Positions 1 through 13,753 of a DNA stretch of 64,000 bases are shown in pieces. Made by a program: the position numbers and the translations under genes. The stretch is taken from assembly GCF_000143415.4 (NCBI RefSeq), contig NW_003314267.1:1890185-1954184 (forward strand), given 5' to 3'. This stretch comes from Selaginella moellendorffii. Taxonomy: Eukaryota; Streptophyta; Lycopodiopsida; Selaginellales; Selaginellaceae. The notes beneath the pieces were generated by a model. The model was not told the origin of the DNA. It was given only the letters and a program-made list of their open reading frames with translations, and ran no database searches. Within the stretch, counting starts at the first letter, position 1, and each line of letters begins with the position of its first letter.

Positions 1-1513
1 CCTTAGTCATGAACAACTTTAAAATTATATATTTGAATCTTTAGAGCATATTGCAACAACCCAAGTTCTTCTATAATCACCCTTTAACAATATCTAACAA
101 CAATGCAAGTATGTATGAAACTTCTTGAAACCCCAAATTACTTCTATACACTCTTCTATTGCAGAGTAGGTCACCTCCATTAATTGCAATATACAAAGAT
201 GAAAGATCAAGTGTAATTAGGATACATTAAAATTGAAGGAGTCGTCAACACTTCTTTAAGATCCACAAAGGCTTATACGGAATCTTTAGATTAAACAAAA
301 GACAATGTTGATAACTTCAACCATGTATAAAAAACTAAAGAGACAACTCAAGAGATGATCTATTGGGGTTTAAATATAAAGAAAAAAAGCCTATGAATAA
401 GAGTTTAAAGATTTTGGGATACTTGGGTTTTAACATCCTTGAGTTTGAGTAATATTAAGCTGGATGACCTCTCAGGAAGTCCAAGTTTAGAAGCTCTAGC
501 TAAAGTTAACTTAAGGGTAAAGTATCAAGAGAGTAAAATTTGAACTAAGATATTGCACATTTTCAAAGAAGTGTTGTATATTGTACTTTGGAGTAGGGTA
601 CTTTGGAAGATGATGAAGAATTTATATATACCAAATGGTGTATGGAAAGCAATTTTGAGAATATCCTCCTCAGCTATCAACACTTGCCAAGACCCAAAAG
701 TAAGATTTAATTTAGAATTCTTCTAAAATAATCCTCAGTACCTAAAAGCAAGATTCAACTTAATGAACTAATGATGTAAACTTATAAATTTGGATTTCTT
801 AGGAAGTCATTCATTCTAGTACTATTAAAACCCAAGGACATTTAACCCCAAGTATACTAATATCCTCAACTAATTGGAAAAAGAGGTACACTCTTATTTA
901 TGGGCATTTTCCCTTTATATTTAAACCCCTATGGATCATCTCTCAAGTCATTTTCTTTGGTTGCTTATAAATGACTTCTCTCAAAATAATCAGTAGTTTG
1001 AGGAAGAGTGTACATATTCAGGATAATCAAGTTTAATGGACAATAGTCAATGTAGAATTGAATATTCCTATTAGGTTTCATTACATGATAGCTTTCCTTT
1101 TCCAACATTTTGTAAACTCTTGAATTTAGATTTCCCAAAAGATCACCCAACCCAGTACTATTCAAACTCAAGTATCCTAAGACATTTAACTGATTGGAAA
1201 AAGGCATGCACTTTTGTTTATGAGCCCTTTTCTTTTATATTTGAACTCATATAAATTATCTCTTGAGTCATTCTTTTTGGTTATTTACACATCTCTTTGA
1301 CATTTTTATATAAAATCTTGATCTTCTTTGGTGATTGATACTAAATTGGAACCATTCGACAAGCAAACCCAGTTGGAATAAGATGGTATGTTGCTATTTT
1401 AGCCCCAAATGACAAATTAAAGTCAAAGAGATCAATATACTCTTTCTTGAGCTAGTCAATTGCCACAACACAAAGATTGTATAAAGGATTTAGAGAGTAC
1501 AAAGGAAATACAA
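1..1513. repeat. AT-rich flank with inverted copies of a dispersed repeat (R1)
   Basis: No gene is visible. The segment holds diverged copies of one repeat of about 150-180 bp. One is on the plus strand at about 340-510 (recognised by 'gatctattggggtttaaatataaag', a block like 'gattttgggatacttggg', then 'gacctctcaggaagtcc'). Reverse copies lie at about 790-970 and 1130-1280. The same unit recurs in plus orientation three times between 49.9 and 51.4 kb and in minus orientation at about 51640-51720. It is probably a fragment of a decayed retroelement; the ends were not determined. Confidence 0.6.
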
Positions 1514-2981
1514 TGTAAGACACAAATCCCTAAGCCCCAAAGTGGAGCCAAAAGTGTGTCATATGGTAATGGTCGAAATAGAAGTCCAATGAGCATAACA
1601 CATTAGGACCAAAAGCTCCAACCCAAAAAGGCAAGAGTGGGAGTGAAACTCTAAACGAAGTGCTCGAGGAATGAGCATGAAGTAATTGATGAATGAGTCT
1701 CTAGAAAGGGACACAAGAAGGACAGACACATGGCAAGTGTTGGGACCAAGTTTGAGAAGGAGTCTAAAAAGGAGTTTGAGATGGAGTCCAAAATAGAGTT
1801 CGAGAAGGCATTTAAAAAGGAGTTTGAGATGGAGACCAAGACCAAGACCAAGACTGGGACCGAAACCAAGACTAAGACCAGGACCAAGACCGGGACCGAA
1901 ATCAATCAAGACTGAGTCCATGATCAAGACTAAGTTTGAGTTTGAGACTAAATTCGAGTCCAAGGATGAGGGTGAAAGCCCAAAGTGATTGTCTCGCAAA
2001 CCTTGAAAGGTTTAGTGAGCTCCAAAAGGATAGTAGGGGTAAAGGCATGCACTCTTGTTTCAGACTCTGCTGTCAGACTCTTGTGGAATTAGTTTGATCA
2101 AGAAAGACTAGTGTGACCAAGGAAGGCTATATACCCATATGGTGGGTGATGATATAACCATTAAGGAGTTCAATGTTAGGGTGAACATGGATAGACAAGT
2201 GAGATAACTTAGTGAAGTGTTCCAGGGTTGGCTTTAGCTCCCCTAGGAGATCAAATAGTCGATGCTCCCAATGTAAGTATGGGTGGCACTAACTACTTGG
2301 ATACCTGGTGTGGCTCATTAGAACCTCACTCTAGCCATATGGCTAAGGCACCCAAGGGCAGAAGGTGGGGAGAGTACCCATGAGGCTTGCATTGGGCTAT
2401 GGTGTTTTGAAATATTACCCTAAAGTCCTGGATTGTGGAAAAGAAGAGTAGTCTTTTTGCATAGTGACCAAGGACACGTGGCAAGGAAGTTCTAGAGATC
2501 AATAAGACTTAGTGGTCGGGCCTTTGGGCCCTAACCTAGTGGCAGTGTTAGTGAGCACAGTCATGGACGGAAAGGGACTTAATAGGGACCGAAAAAAGGA
2601 TATTGAGGAAGGGTGTTCTCTATGTCTCCAGGCATTCTAAGAATGTTAAGATGTGGTCATAGGATAACCACTCATGGATAAATGGCCTAGTTTTTGGGAG
2701 ACAAGACTATGGTATAGGTGGTTTTGGACTACTCACGAAACAAAGGTAAATGGATATAGCTTTAGTGTAACAGATTAATATGTCAGTGGTATCTTTGGGT
2801 GTCTATCGTGGGATTGGACATGTGGAGCACTTGGACAAAGTGCAAAGGCTAAGGGGCATAAATGCCATTCACGGGGTTAACATGTCCTTAAGTCGGGACA
2901 AAGGTTATAAATGAGACTCCTCCAAGTGGTCAAAAGTATAATTAAGTGACTAAAGTAGAATGGAAAATTTAGTTGCTTATA
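1514..2981 (+). repeat. 5' LTR of the coding-free element
   Basis: Direct repeat partner of 6906-8357. It contains a GA-rich, (K/E)-(T/S)-like 6-bp periodic tract at about 1735-1965, followed by the block GTGAAAGCCCAAAG that is also found in the Gypsy-A LTRs in the same relative order. Confidence 0.8.
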
Positions 2982-5900
2982 ACTTGGTATCCTTAGTCTA
3001 ACTCTTATTGGTAGTCAAGTATATCACCACTTGATATTGGCATCAGAATGTCCTAAGAGTGGGTTTATCCTTGAGGAGTAGTATGTCAAGACTCTCCACT
3101 TGAGTACGTACATGAATATGTAAGTAATATGGTGGATAGAAAGGGGCCAATAAGGGAATGACTTTGGGATTTTGAGAACAATGGAAGGTTTTTCTCAGAA
3201 AGTCGAGGATGTAATCCATATAAATATTTGACTTAGCAAATTAGTTAATATGGTTGTGGTAAACAACTATAGTTAGGATTACAGAAAAGATAAACAGTCC
3301 GAAATAATAAAGAAGTCATAGAAGTATCCTTATATAATTGAGGATGGTGCTCATAAATTTGAGACTAGAGTTAATGACTGTGAGAGGTCAAATATGGATA
3401 AGGATATATGCTTTTGGTAGCTAGGGCTACCTTTAATAAAGATCAGAATCACTTAAGGAATTGGGGGGTGTACTCAAAGGATGAATTAGTATTCTTATCA
3501 TATGGAAAGATAGTTTTAATATGCAAAAGTAATTTATGTAGAATAAAGGATAATCAAGTATTGGAGTAATACTTGCAAAAATGGTCATTATGAATATAAA
3601 AAGTTGTGTTTAAATGTGATGGCACCTCAAAGGAAGCTAGGAGGCTAGGACATTACAGGATGTTGAATTAATAAAGTCCAAAAGCCAAATGACTTAGTAG
3701 AGTTAAAGGATAGCCTTTAAGACTTAGAGGCATCTCATTTGGATGGAAGTGTGTTATACCCTACGAATGATTAGGAGAATCATAAGATCCAAATATGAGA
3801 ATAATAAGTATCTTATTGTGGTAGAACATGCTATACTAAAGTTGTGGAAAAGTATTCATAGAAGAAAGCAACTTTAGCGAGGAGTTGTGTGTGAATACTG
3901 TGTTGTAGTGTTAATCAATAGTTGGCATAAGAAACAATTACAATTGTCTTAATAAAAACTTAGATATAAGTGGGAAGTGTTATGAGGGTAGGCTTATAAA
4001 ACCACTGGTGTGGAGATACCAAATGTTCCAAAGTGTGATACTTTGAGGTTAAAGTTGGTTGGTTTTATAAGAACCTTTTGCCAAAGGAATCTCAATGGGA
4101 TTAGTATAGCCTAAGCTAGAAGGTATATAATTCAAGTGCATTGACCTAAATAATAATAGAAGTGTGGAATCATTAACAATGAGTTATAGGACTTGACAAC
4201 TATGAGATAACTAAGCAAAAGGTGCAATATAATTGATTGGATTGGTGGAAGTTAACCTCCCAAGACTTTTTATTAGGTAAGGAAGTTAAATATCCCTTAA
4301 GGGATAAATTACTTATATTGTTATATAGTGAGTTAATGTTGTAAAAGGAAATACTCATTATCAAAGAAGGCCATTATTGGGATATCTAAACACTCTAAAA
4401 CACTAGAAAGTGGTGTTTGGTATAAGGAGGGCATTAGATAAGACCTAATAGACTACATCCTTAATGAATAATAAATAGAAGATATTATCCAATGTCTAAG
4501 GTTGTGGAAACGAGAGAAATCCATCTATTTGAATTGGATAAAGCCAAAAGGATTTTGGCAAGGCTAGTGATGGGCATGCAAAGGCCCATGAGTAACAATG
4601 TTAATCCTAGTATATGGGATTACAAGTTGAGCATATCTGGATTGAAGAACTACTCTCTAAATTATTGAATAAATTCATTCCTAAAAATACTTACTAAGGC
4701 ATGGTAAAAAGTGCAAAGTTATCATTTTAGCCTGGAGGAGAATAACCGAAGGGAATGTGTAAAGCCAAGAGCAAGTAATAAAAGGATAGTACTAAATTAT
4801 AGGAATCAAAAAGCATAGCCAAAAGTGATTATACAAGTTGGGAGTGGAAAATCAAGTGAGTGCTTAAAGGTGTTGCTATTAACAACTATGGTGCTATAAA
4901 GAGTCTAAAGTATGGAATTGCCTATGTTAGATCATATGGTAGTTAGAAAATTTGCAAAAGGAGAAGCCTTAGCAAGTTAAGGGACAAAATCCCTTCTATA
5001 TTTCTGAAAGCAATTCTACGGAGGTTAGTACCTAGAAACACAAGTAATAAATAGTTCATAGGAATATGCAAAATTAGAGTGGTATAGCAAAAGTGTGGGC
5101 TTGAAACTTGCCATGAGGTGAAACTAGCAAGATTGGGGAAATAGTTCCCAAATGTTCAAATAAATAGCTTTGAATGAAAGTTGATATTTGAGGACTTTCA
5201 CGCTTATGTATAGAATTATATTATGTTGATTAGGTGACCTGCTAAGCAAGATTACCAAGTCAGAGGAATAAAGATCCTAGCTGAAGGTGATAATTTCAAG
5301 AGGGTGCTCTATGGAGCCAAACATAGAAGAGTCCATACATAGAAGTTTGGAGGAATTAAGTTCCTAAGCTACGATCCATAGTGTGTGTTGGATATAAATT
5401 GGTGCATCAGTGTGGGGAGTCATGCTAGACATTTTAAGTGATATCGTCCATAGATGTATATATGAAAGTTGGGTTTGGGTTTGAGTCTCATTCCACTAGG
5501 GCATGGTGATGGTTTAGAATATGAGGATACTCATGTTTTGATAGTCATGGACTTTCAGTAAGGAGGTTGGCTTGGGCACATTGTCAAAGGAGGGATGCCC
5601 TAGAGTTATGATGCACAGTTTAAATGTTTAGTGTGAAAGCTCGGTATATCTAACTTGAACACTTTGGTGCAAGTAGCACCAAGGACGGGTGAATGACATG
5701 GGGAGACTCAATTTCAATTGCTATGGACTTTTGGCCGGAAGAACTAGCTTGGGCACAAACCTAATACTTGGTAGCATGTTAATGTGTCAATATGAGATCA
5801 CTAAGTGATCCTATGGCTAAACAAAGATAATCTCCTTGTTAGGTTAAGAAATAAGCTTACTAGTTCAAAGTGTTGATTTGAACTGTTGATAATGGTGTGA

Positions 5901-6905
5901 CTTGGTTAAAGTGACCAAATGGGAAAGACACTTAGGTGAAATAAATTATGAAATATAATGGTATTATAAGTCTAAGAAAAATAGTCTCTAAAGAAGAACC
6001 TAAAGAAGGGTCACAAGATTAGCTCAGGATAAAACCCACAACAAAAAATGCTAAAGAGATTTACTAGAAATGAAAAACTATTGAAGTTGGCAAAATAAAG
6101 CTTTTGCTTTGGAACCAAAAGAATACCTCAAGGATGGAGGTAATGATCTTATATTATTTGGTGTAATAATTAAATGATAGAAGCAAAAGACTAATGGTTG
6201 AGAATAGGCCCTGAAAACTATTGGAAAGAATCCAAATGATAAATTAAGCAAGGAACCACTAAGTGGATGATAATGGATTGTGGGAAAGGAAATATATTTT
6301 CAATAATGGGATTCCCAAATGCTCTAATTTAGCAAAAGTGAAAGCTTTAAAAAAGATAGAGTGGCAAATTAGCTAAATGATAGAGCCATGGATAGCTCTA
6401 GCATGAATTATAAATAAGTGAAACTTTGTGTTAAGGGTGGCACAAAATAAAAGAGAGGATGATGATGCTCTCAAGCAAAGAACTTCCTAGGATGAGGAAG
6501 TGGAGTTTGCATAAATGGTGCAATACAAAATGTCAAACACACCTAGGAAATTGATTTGAGATGTCAATATTAAAGTTCTAGAGTGCAATGGTTATGTTGG
6601 TAAAAGTTAAGACTACTCCGAAATGAATAATAAGATTGAGATAAAGAAAGTGTCTTCAATAAGTTTAGTGAGAGCTAAACAAAAAAAAAAGAAAAAAAAC
6701 CAACACAAGTGATCTTATGAGTTTCTAAGATGGAGAGACTATACTCTTTCAAGAACAAGCAAGGTATGGTGAGTTTTCAGTAGCAAACCCTTAATAAATA
6801 TTGGTTTAGTGTTAAGGATGAAAATAATAATCCATGATAAGGTTACTTTATAAAATGGTTTATTGTTTGATGAGGACATTAAACTTTAACTGTGGGTGGT
6901 GGAGT

Positions 6906-8357
6906 TGTGAAACACAAATCCCTAAGCCCCAAAGTAGAGTTGAAAGTATGCCACATAGCAGTGGTCAAAATAGAAGTCCAACAAATGTAACACATTAGGA
7001 CCAAAAGTTCTAACTCGGAAAGATAAGAGCGAGAGTGAAACTTTGAATAAAGTGGCAATTGATGAATGAGTTTCTAGAAAGGGATATAAAAAGGATAGAT
7101 ACATGACAAGTGTCGTGAGACATAGAAGTCTCAGGACCAAGTTCGAGGAGTTCGAGAAAGAGTTTAAGATTGGAGTCTGAAATAGAATCCAAGATGGAGT
7201 CTAAGAAGGCATTTGAGAAGGAGTCCAAAATGGAATCTAAGATAGAGTCCGAGGTCAATTCCAAGGTGGGGACTAAGACTAAGACCAAGACCGAGACCAA
7301 AACTGAGACTGAGACCAAGATTATGATCAAGACTAAGTCCAAGTCTAAGATTAAGTTCAAGTCCAAGTCCAAAGGTGAAAGTCCAAAGCAATTTCTCCCA
7401 AACCCTAGGGTGTTTAGTGAGCATTGAAAGGATAGTAAGGAGAGGACTCTAGTGGAATTAGTTTGGTTAAGAAAGGTTAGTGTGACCAATGAAGGTTATA
7501 CCCACATGGTGGGTGATGGATAATATAACCACTAAGGAGTCCAAGGCTAAAGTGAACATGAATAGACAAATAAGGTAACTTAATGAAGTGTTCAAAAGCT
7601 TGCTTTAAGTCCCTTGGGAGATTGAAGAGTCAATGCTCCCAATCCAAGTATGGGTGGTATTACTTAGTTGGATACCTAATATGGCTCATTGAAACCTTGC
7701 TTTAGCCATATGGCTAAGGAACCCAAAGGCAAAAAATGGGGAGAGTACCCACAAGGCTCACATTGGGCCACAGTGTCATAAAGTTCTAGATTGTGGAAAA
7801 GTATAAGAGTAGTCCTCTTATGTAGTGACTAAGGATACAATCACGTGGAAGGAAGTCCTAGAGGTCAATAGGACTTAATGGTCAGGCCTTGGAGCCTTGA
7901 CCTAGTGGCAATATTGGCAAGCGCGGTTGTGGACAGAAAGGGATTTAGTGGGGACCAAAAAAGGAATATTGAAGAAAGGTGTTCCTTATGTCTTCGGGTA
8001 TCTTAAGGATGTTAAGGTATAATCATGGGATGATCACTCATGAACAAATGGCCCAATCTTTGGGAGATAAGACTATGGTATAGGTGGTTTTGGATTACCC
8101 ATAAAATAAAAGTGAATGGATATACCCTTAGTGTAATAAGTTGATATGTTAGTGGTATCTTTGGGTGTCTATCGTGGGATCAGACATATGGATCACTTGG
8201 ACCAAGTGCAAATGTTGAAAAGCATAGATGCCATTCATGAGATTAGCATATCCCCAAGTCAAAAATAAAATTTATGGAGGTTGTGAGTAAGACTTCTTCA
8301 AGTGGTCAAAAGTGTGGTTAAGTGACTAAAGTAGAATAGAAAATTTAGTCACTTATA
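6906..8357 (+). repeat. 3' LTR of the coding-free element
   Basis: Matches 1514-2981 along its whole length with many substitutions and small indels. It has its own version of the periodic purine tract (about 7165-7375) and the block GTGAAAGTCCAAAGC. It ends CTTATA at 8357. Confidence 0.8.
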
Positions 8358-9884
8358 TATAATAAGAAGCAACAAGAAGATAGAAGTGATAAAAGCAGTG
8401 ATAAAAGCAAGGGGATGAAATGGAACAAAAGTGAAAGGAATGGGAGTATAAGATAAGGGGAAAAAGCTTTAAATTAACAATTGGTATGATTGTATTATAA
8501 TTAATCCATTCAAAATCTTGACTCGTACTACTTGTAATGATTAAAGCTGAAGATCAAGATCACCCACATGCATAGTTAACTCTACCTTATCCTACACACA
8601 TGAATGTCTATGACTATTATTATATAGAATGAAGATTGGCTCTACTATATGATACAATTGTAAACAACATGTGATAATAGACTAAAGAATAAAAAATAAA
8701 CTCAAATTTTTATCAACCAATATAAAGAATAACAAAAGACCTCTTATTACAAAATCAAGCATTGAAAGTGAACACTAGATAACCTTATGTGAAATGAACC
8801 CTTTGATGATACTCTTAAAAGAAAGATGATGAAAAGATTACTGACTTTTTTGTAGAAGAACCCTTCACTACTCAAATATAACGTATGTGATCATAGAATG
8901 AGATTTGGATATACTGTCACTGTGGATCCTTAGAACCTTGGGGGATAAATAGGGATAAATAGCCACTAAGGGCTCTCTCATAAAGCAATTAACCCTTTTC
9001 TACTTAACTTAAGGGGAGAAAAATAAAGTGCACTACATCAAACAACTTTTCAATTCCTAACAAAATCTCTATATCAAGACTTTCCACTATAGCAACATCA
9101 ATAAAACATTGTTGATACTAAAACATCTACCTAAGAAATTGAGGACACTAGGAGCAAAAGCAGGAAGAGCTACACTATATGCCATGAATGCCATTATCAA
9201 CTGAGTTGAATTGTTCAATTGTAATTGCATAACATTAAGCAACTATGCTCTAGAGTTAAAGGAGAATAAAGCTACTGGAAATGAGAAGTATGCTACTTCA
9301 CCATGAAGATGAACTAAACAAAGAAGAAAAGCTAAAGAAAAGAAATGGAAAAACTAAAAAAAAAAAAAGTTTTAGATACTATAAAAGCTAAATTTAAATT
9401 AAAAGCACAAACCTAAACATATTTCAAAGACAATCAAAGTTGCCCTTAGCTTCCACCAATAATGTAAGTGTATGCAATATTTGATTATTTTGAAAACCAT
9501 AGTTTATATATAAGAGTGAGTGGTCTAGATTTAAACTAATCTTATTGCTATTAAAATTCCATTGTGCTAATAATACTATACAGAATTATAGCTATACATT
9601 TGTACCTCACAAGATGAAGTTGATTTATTTCTGAAAATAAAAATTTATATATAATTTTTTATAAATTTTGTTAATACATGTATTATCCTGCCTAGGTAAT
9701 ACATTAATAATAGTAATATAGCATATGAACTTTCCATTTGGGATTGAATTTAGTCTATCCATTTTTATAGATAAATAAAGGTCTAAACCCCAATTAAGAT
9801 ATCTGTTCTCATATTCTGAGCACTCACATTAGTGGAGTTAAGCAATTTAACCCTGGAAAGCAAAGCCTATTAGCAATGCTTTAC
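8358..9884. other. AT-rich spacer, nothing recognisable
   Basis: No coding signal, tRNA or clear repeat was found. There is a short A-run at about 9356-9368. Confidence 0.5.
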
Positions 9885-10404
9885 TATTGCAGATGTGACT
9901 GCAGGTATTGAAAGTTATCTATCGGCTAGTCCTTTTAGATATTCTTTTTTTACTGCCACGATGGCAAGAGGTTGGTATTGCTAGACCCTTTATCAATCCC
10001 TTTTATTCAAGTGTTAGTAAATTTGACTTAGCATTTGTATTTAGCCGAACAAGCATAAGAAAGGAATTCCTAAGTATCTATTTAGCCAAACATACTTGGC
10101 CCAGTTTGTTAATTCTCTTTTGCTTTATCTTGTATTGGCTTGACAAGAACCCCTATAATATTAAGATTGGTCCCTCAATATTTGCTAAATGATAGCTTAT
10201 TATGTCTGCCAAACACCTGCCCTTTGTGTTAGTCTTGTTTGGTCTTAATTGCTATGTATGTAAAGTGTTTAGATTTGTTAATTTGGCATATCTATGGAAT
10301 GTAGAGATTGTCTTAAATATAATAGTGTTGGTCCCATGTCCAAATTCGCAATCTAGTGTCATTCCATATTTAATATATTTCAAACTTGTCCCAAAAACTA
10401 ACTT

Positions 10405-12370
10405 GTAAGCGAGTAAGTTTTTCACTCTATTTTAGTCATTTCACTACACCTTCAACCACTTGGAGGAGTCTCACTTACAACCTCCATAAGTCCTATTCCA
10501 GACTCGGGGCTTGTTAGCCCCAAGAATGGCATCCATGCCACTCAACCTTTGCACTTGGTTCAAGTGCTCCATGTGTCCAATCCTATGACCGACACCTAAA
10601 GGTACCATTGACATATCAATCTGTTACACTAAAGCCATGTCCATTCACCTTTGTCACATGAATGATCAAACACCACCTACATTATAGTTTTGTCTCTCAA
10701 AGACTGAGCCATCCATCTATGAGTGATCATCCCAAATCCACTCCTTAGCATCTTTAGGATGCCCGCAAACATAAGGAATAGCTTTCCCCAATATCCCCTT
10801 TTCAATCCCACCAAGTCCCTTTCTGTCCATAACTATGTTCACCAACATTGCCATTGGGTCAAGGCCCACTAGCCCAACCACTAAATCCCATTGTCCTTTG
10901 GGACTTCTTCATCATGTGACTGTATCCTTGGTCATTACACCAGAGGACTACCCTTCTTCCGTTCCACAATTTGAGACTTTGGAACAACATCTTAGAACAC
11001 CATAGCCCTACATGAGTCTCATGGGTACTCTCCTCACTTTCCGCCTTTATATGCTCTAGCCATAAGGCTAGAGCGAGGTTCCGTTGAGCCATGCCAAGTT
11101 TCCAAGTAGGTAGTGCCCCCCATGCTTAGACTAGGAGCATCGCCCTTTGGATTTTTCAGAGGAAAAAGAGCCGGCTTTTGAACCCTTCCCCAAGTTCCCC
11201 TGTTTGTCTTTCCAAATTCCCTTTAGTTTTGGACTTTTCAAGGGAAATATCATCCCCTAGCACAGGGGCATAGCCTTCCTAGGTCACCCTAACCTTTCCG
11301 GGCTCCACTAGGGTCCAACCCCCACACTCTCCCTAAAATACTTTTGGAACCCCTTGAAGCCCCCCCCCCCCCCCCCCTCCAGGGGATGATCGCTTTGGGC
11401 TTTCAGCCAACAGCCTATGTTAGTATTTGGACTTGGACTCAGACTCAGTCTTGGTCTCAGTCTCAATTTCAAACTCAGACTCGGTCTCAGTCTTGATCTC
11501 AGTTTCAGACTTGGTCTTGGTCCCGATCTCAATTTCATAACTCGAACTCAGTCTCGGTCTCGAACTCCATCTCAAACTCCATCTCGGACTCCATTTCGGA
11601 CTCCATTTCGGGTCTATCTCAAACTCCTTCTCGAACTCAATCTCAGTTCCATCTCAAACTCCATCTTGAGTCCATCTCGAACTCCATCTCAGGTCCATCT
11701 CAAGTCCATCTCAGACTCCATTTTGGGTCCATCTCGGACTCCATCTCAAGTCCATCTCAGACTCCATCTCGGACTCCATCTCAGGTCCATCTTGGACTCC
11801 ATCTCAAGTCCATCTTGGACTCCATCTCAGGTCCATCTTGGACTCCATCTCAAACTCTATTTCGGGTCCATCTTAGACTCCATCTCAAGTCCATCTCAGA
11901 CTCCATCTCGGACTCCATCTCGGGTCCATCTCAAACTCCATCTTGGGTCCATCTTAGACTCCATCTCGGACTCCATTTTGGGTCCATCTTGGACTCCATT
12001 TTGGGTTCATCTCGGACTCCATTTTGGGTCCATCTTGGACTCCATCTCGGACTCCATCTCGGACTCCATTTTGGGTCCATCTCGGACTCCATCTCAAGTC
12101 CATCTCAGACTCCATCTCAAACTCCATCTCGGGTCAGACTCTATTTCAGACTCTTCCATGTGTTATGTGTTGGTCCTCTTGCATCCCTTTTCTAAAGACT
12201 CACTTATTGCTTGCTTCGTGCTCATTCCTTGAGCACTTCGTTGGGATTTTCACTCCCACTCTCAACTTTCCAAGTCAAAGCTTTTAGTTCAAACATGTTA
12301 CTCTCGTTTGGCTTCTGCTTTAGCCATTACCACATGGCACCCTTTCGGCTCCAATTTTGGGGCTCTAGGT
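10405..12370 (-). mobile_element. Solo LTR of the 1514-8357 family, reverse orientation
   Basis: The reverse complement matches the LTRs at 1514-2981 and 6906-8357 along their length. Its terminal end reads TGTAAGCG on the plus strand (CGCTTACA in LTR orientation), a better-preserved CA terminus than in the full element. No internal domain follows. It is longer than the 1.46-kb LTRs because the internal periodic tract has expanded (about 11420-12150). The inner boundary is approximate. Confidence 0.75.
11417..12155. repeat. Expanded CTC(A/G)GACTCCAT periodic tract in the solo LTR
   Basis: About 730 bp are built from variants of a 12-bp unit (ctcggactccat, ctcaagtccatc and similar), next to a run of about 19 C at 11361-11380. 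The orthologous tract in the other LTR copies is only about 200-240 bp. The long open frames across it are a product of the period-3-compatible repeat and not genes. Confidence 0.85.
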
Positions 12371-12823
12371 ATGGTTGACCAACTTAAGGTATAGTTTAGC
12401 TCTTATTTGCATGTCCATACCATATTAATTAGTGGAGTATTCATTTTTTGCATTAGGCCATCAATATGTTGAAATAATGCTAAATTTTGTTTAGCTCTGT
12501 TTTGCGTGCTAGTCCTAATATTGGGATTCTGCATACTTTAAGACTATTCTAAGTTGCTCCGTACTTTTGTCCATTTGCTCATTGAGCTATACACTTGGGA
12601 GTCACTTTATGCTTTAATTCCTTCGCTCCTTGATTCCATATTTAAGAGTTTGGCTCTATTCCTTCATTCAATGGTCTAGGGCTCTAAAACACAGGTTCCA
12701 CTCTGCTGTCCTTAGACACATGGTATGTGGCATGTGGCATATGACACATGGTACATAGACGGTTTAGATTTTACTTCATAGTTATCCTTTGGTAAACCAC
12801 AATAGGATAAAGGGTGAAAACCA

Positions 12824-13753
12824 TGATTCTTCAGGTCCATAACCCTTCTAGTTGACCAAATAGTAGAGTTTAGACCATGAGATCTTGGAATCAAGGATGT
12901 CCTGAACCTCATACTCAGACCCATCCTCGAGCTACATTGGTGGAAGCGGAAGAATGACCTAATTTGGAATAGGACTGGGAATATAAGGCTCAAGGAGATA
13001 AGAGTGAAAAATGGGGTGAATTTGATATGAGGAGGGAAGTGCAAGGTGATAAGTGACAGGATTAATGATGGCAGTGATAGGGAAAGGACCGAGGCATTTG
13101 AATTGAGTTTGGGATATGGCCTGGTGGTGGATATATTTCGCCTAAGGAGCCAGACTTTATCCCTAATATTGTAAGGGGGACAATCCTGACGATGGACATT
13201 GGCAAATGTTTTGTGAGATTCCTGAACATGATAGAGGTGGAAGGAGATAGATTTGTGGATTTTCTGGAGGTTGGAGACAAATGCCTCAGAGCGGGGATTT
13301 GAACGAGAGGATTTGGATGGAGAAGGAAGTGAAAGATTGAATCAGGGATTTCGGCCAGAGTTTGCAAAGAAGGGGGAAACTAGAAGAGAGGAGTGAACAA
13401 AGTTGTTATAGAAAAACTCAGCAAGGGGAAGGATATCAAACTAGTCATCTTGATGATAGTTGATGAAGCATCTCAAGAATTGTTCTAACATTTGAATCAT
13501 TCGCTCGGACTATCCATCAATTTGAGGATGATACGCCAAAGAGAGGTTGGCCTTCACTTCAAGCAGCTGCAAAAACCATTGCCAGAAATGAGAGATGAAT
13601 TGAGGTCCCCGATCCGAAACCACATTTGCAGGAATCCCATGAAGTCAAAAAATTTCCCTGAATACCAGTTTTGCCATGTCCTCACTCGAAAGCTCCTTGG
13701 TACACGGTAGGAAGTGTGCCATCTTTGTGAAGTGATCCACCATGACTAAAATG
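12824..13753 (-). pseudogene. Gypsy-B integrase C-terminus and chromodomain, broken
   Basis: Reading minus from 13753, conceptual translation gives a Ty3/Gypsy integrase core (VMVDHFTKMAHFLPCTKEL, then DRGPQFISHFW and HPQIDG) with in-frame stops. A degraded chromodomain follows (SEYEVQDILDS ... KGYGPEESW). It stops abruptly at 12824, where the outer LTR begins, so the last chromodomain residues and any LTR of this element are missing. It is the left part of the element whose gag/RT remnant lies at 21241-22475; Gypsy-A sits between them. Confidence 0.75.

Larger units (their letters stand above)
1514..8357 (+). mobile_element. Non-autonomous LTR retrotransposon (LARD-like), coding-free
   Basis: Two direct repeats of about 1.46 kb (1514-2981 and 6906-8357) flank 3.9 kb with no retroviral coding sequence. 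The 5' LTR begins TGTAAGACAC and the 3' LTR begins TGTGAAACAC; both end in CTTATA. A TTGGTATC motif at 2984-2991 matches the start of a tRNA-Met primer binding site. A purine-rich tract (gtgggtggtggagt) lies directly before the 3' LTR. The flanking 5-mers tacaa (before 1514) and tataa (after 8357) may be a decayed target-site duplication. The LTRs are clearly diverged, so the insertion is old. Large size with LTR, PBS and PPT but no gag/pol fits a LARD; a fully decayed autonomous element is the alternative. Confidence 0.8.
9885..12823 (+). repeat. Left LTR of outer element C, interrupted by a solo LTR
   Basis: 9885-10404 matches 23305-about 23836, and about 12370-12823 matches about 23905-24399, so this is one LTR of about 1.1 kb split by a reverse solo LTR (10405-about 12370). 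The orientation is set by the right copy, which begins TGTCTC directly after a polypurine tract (ttaaagggggagag). The left copy starts TA instead of TG. About 95 bp next to the insertion (counterpart about 23838-23930) are missing here. Confidence 0.75.

Noticed and set aside
1559-1999. Overlapping open frames on both strands (Lys/Glu/Thr- or Leu-rich)
   Set aside because: They translate the 6/12-bp periodic tract in an LTR. The same happens at 7010-7489, 11308-12287, 14543-14810 and 20603-21100. They have no domain, and the frames shift between copies.
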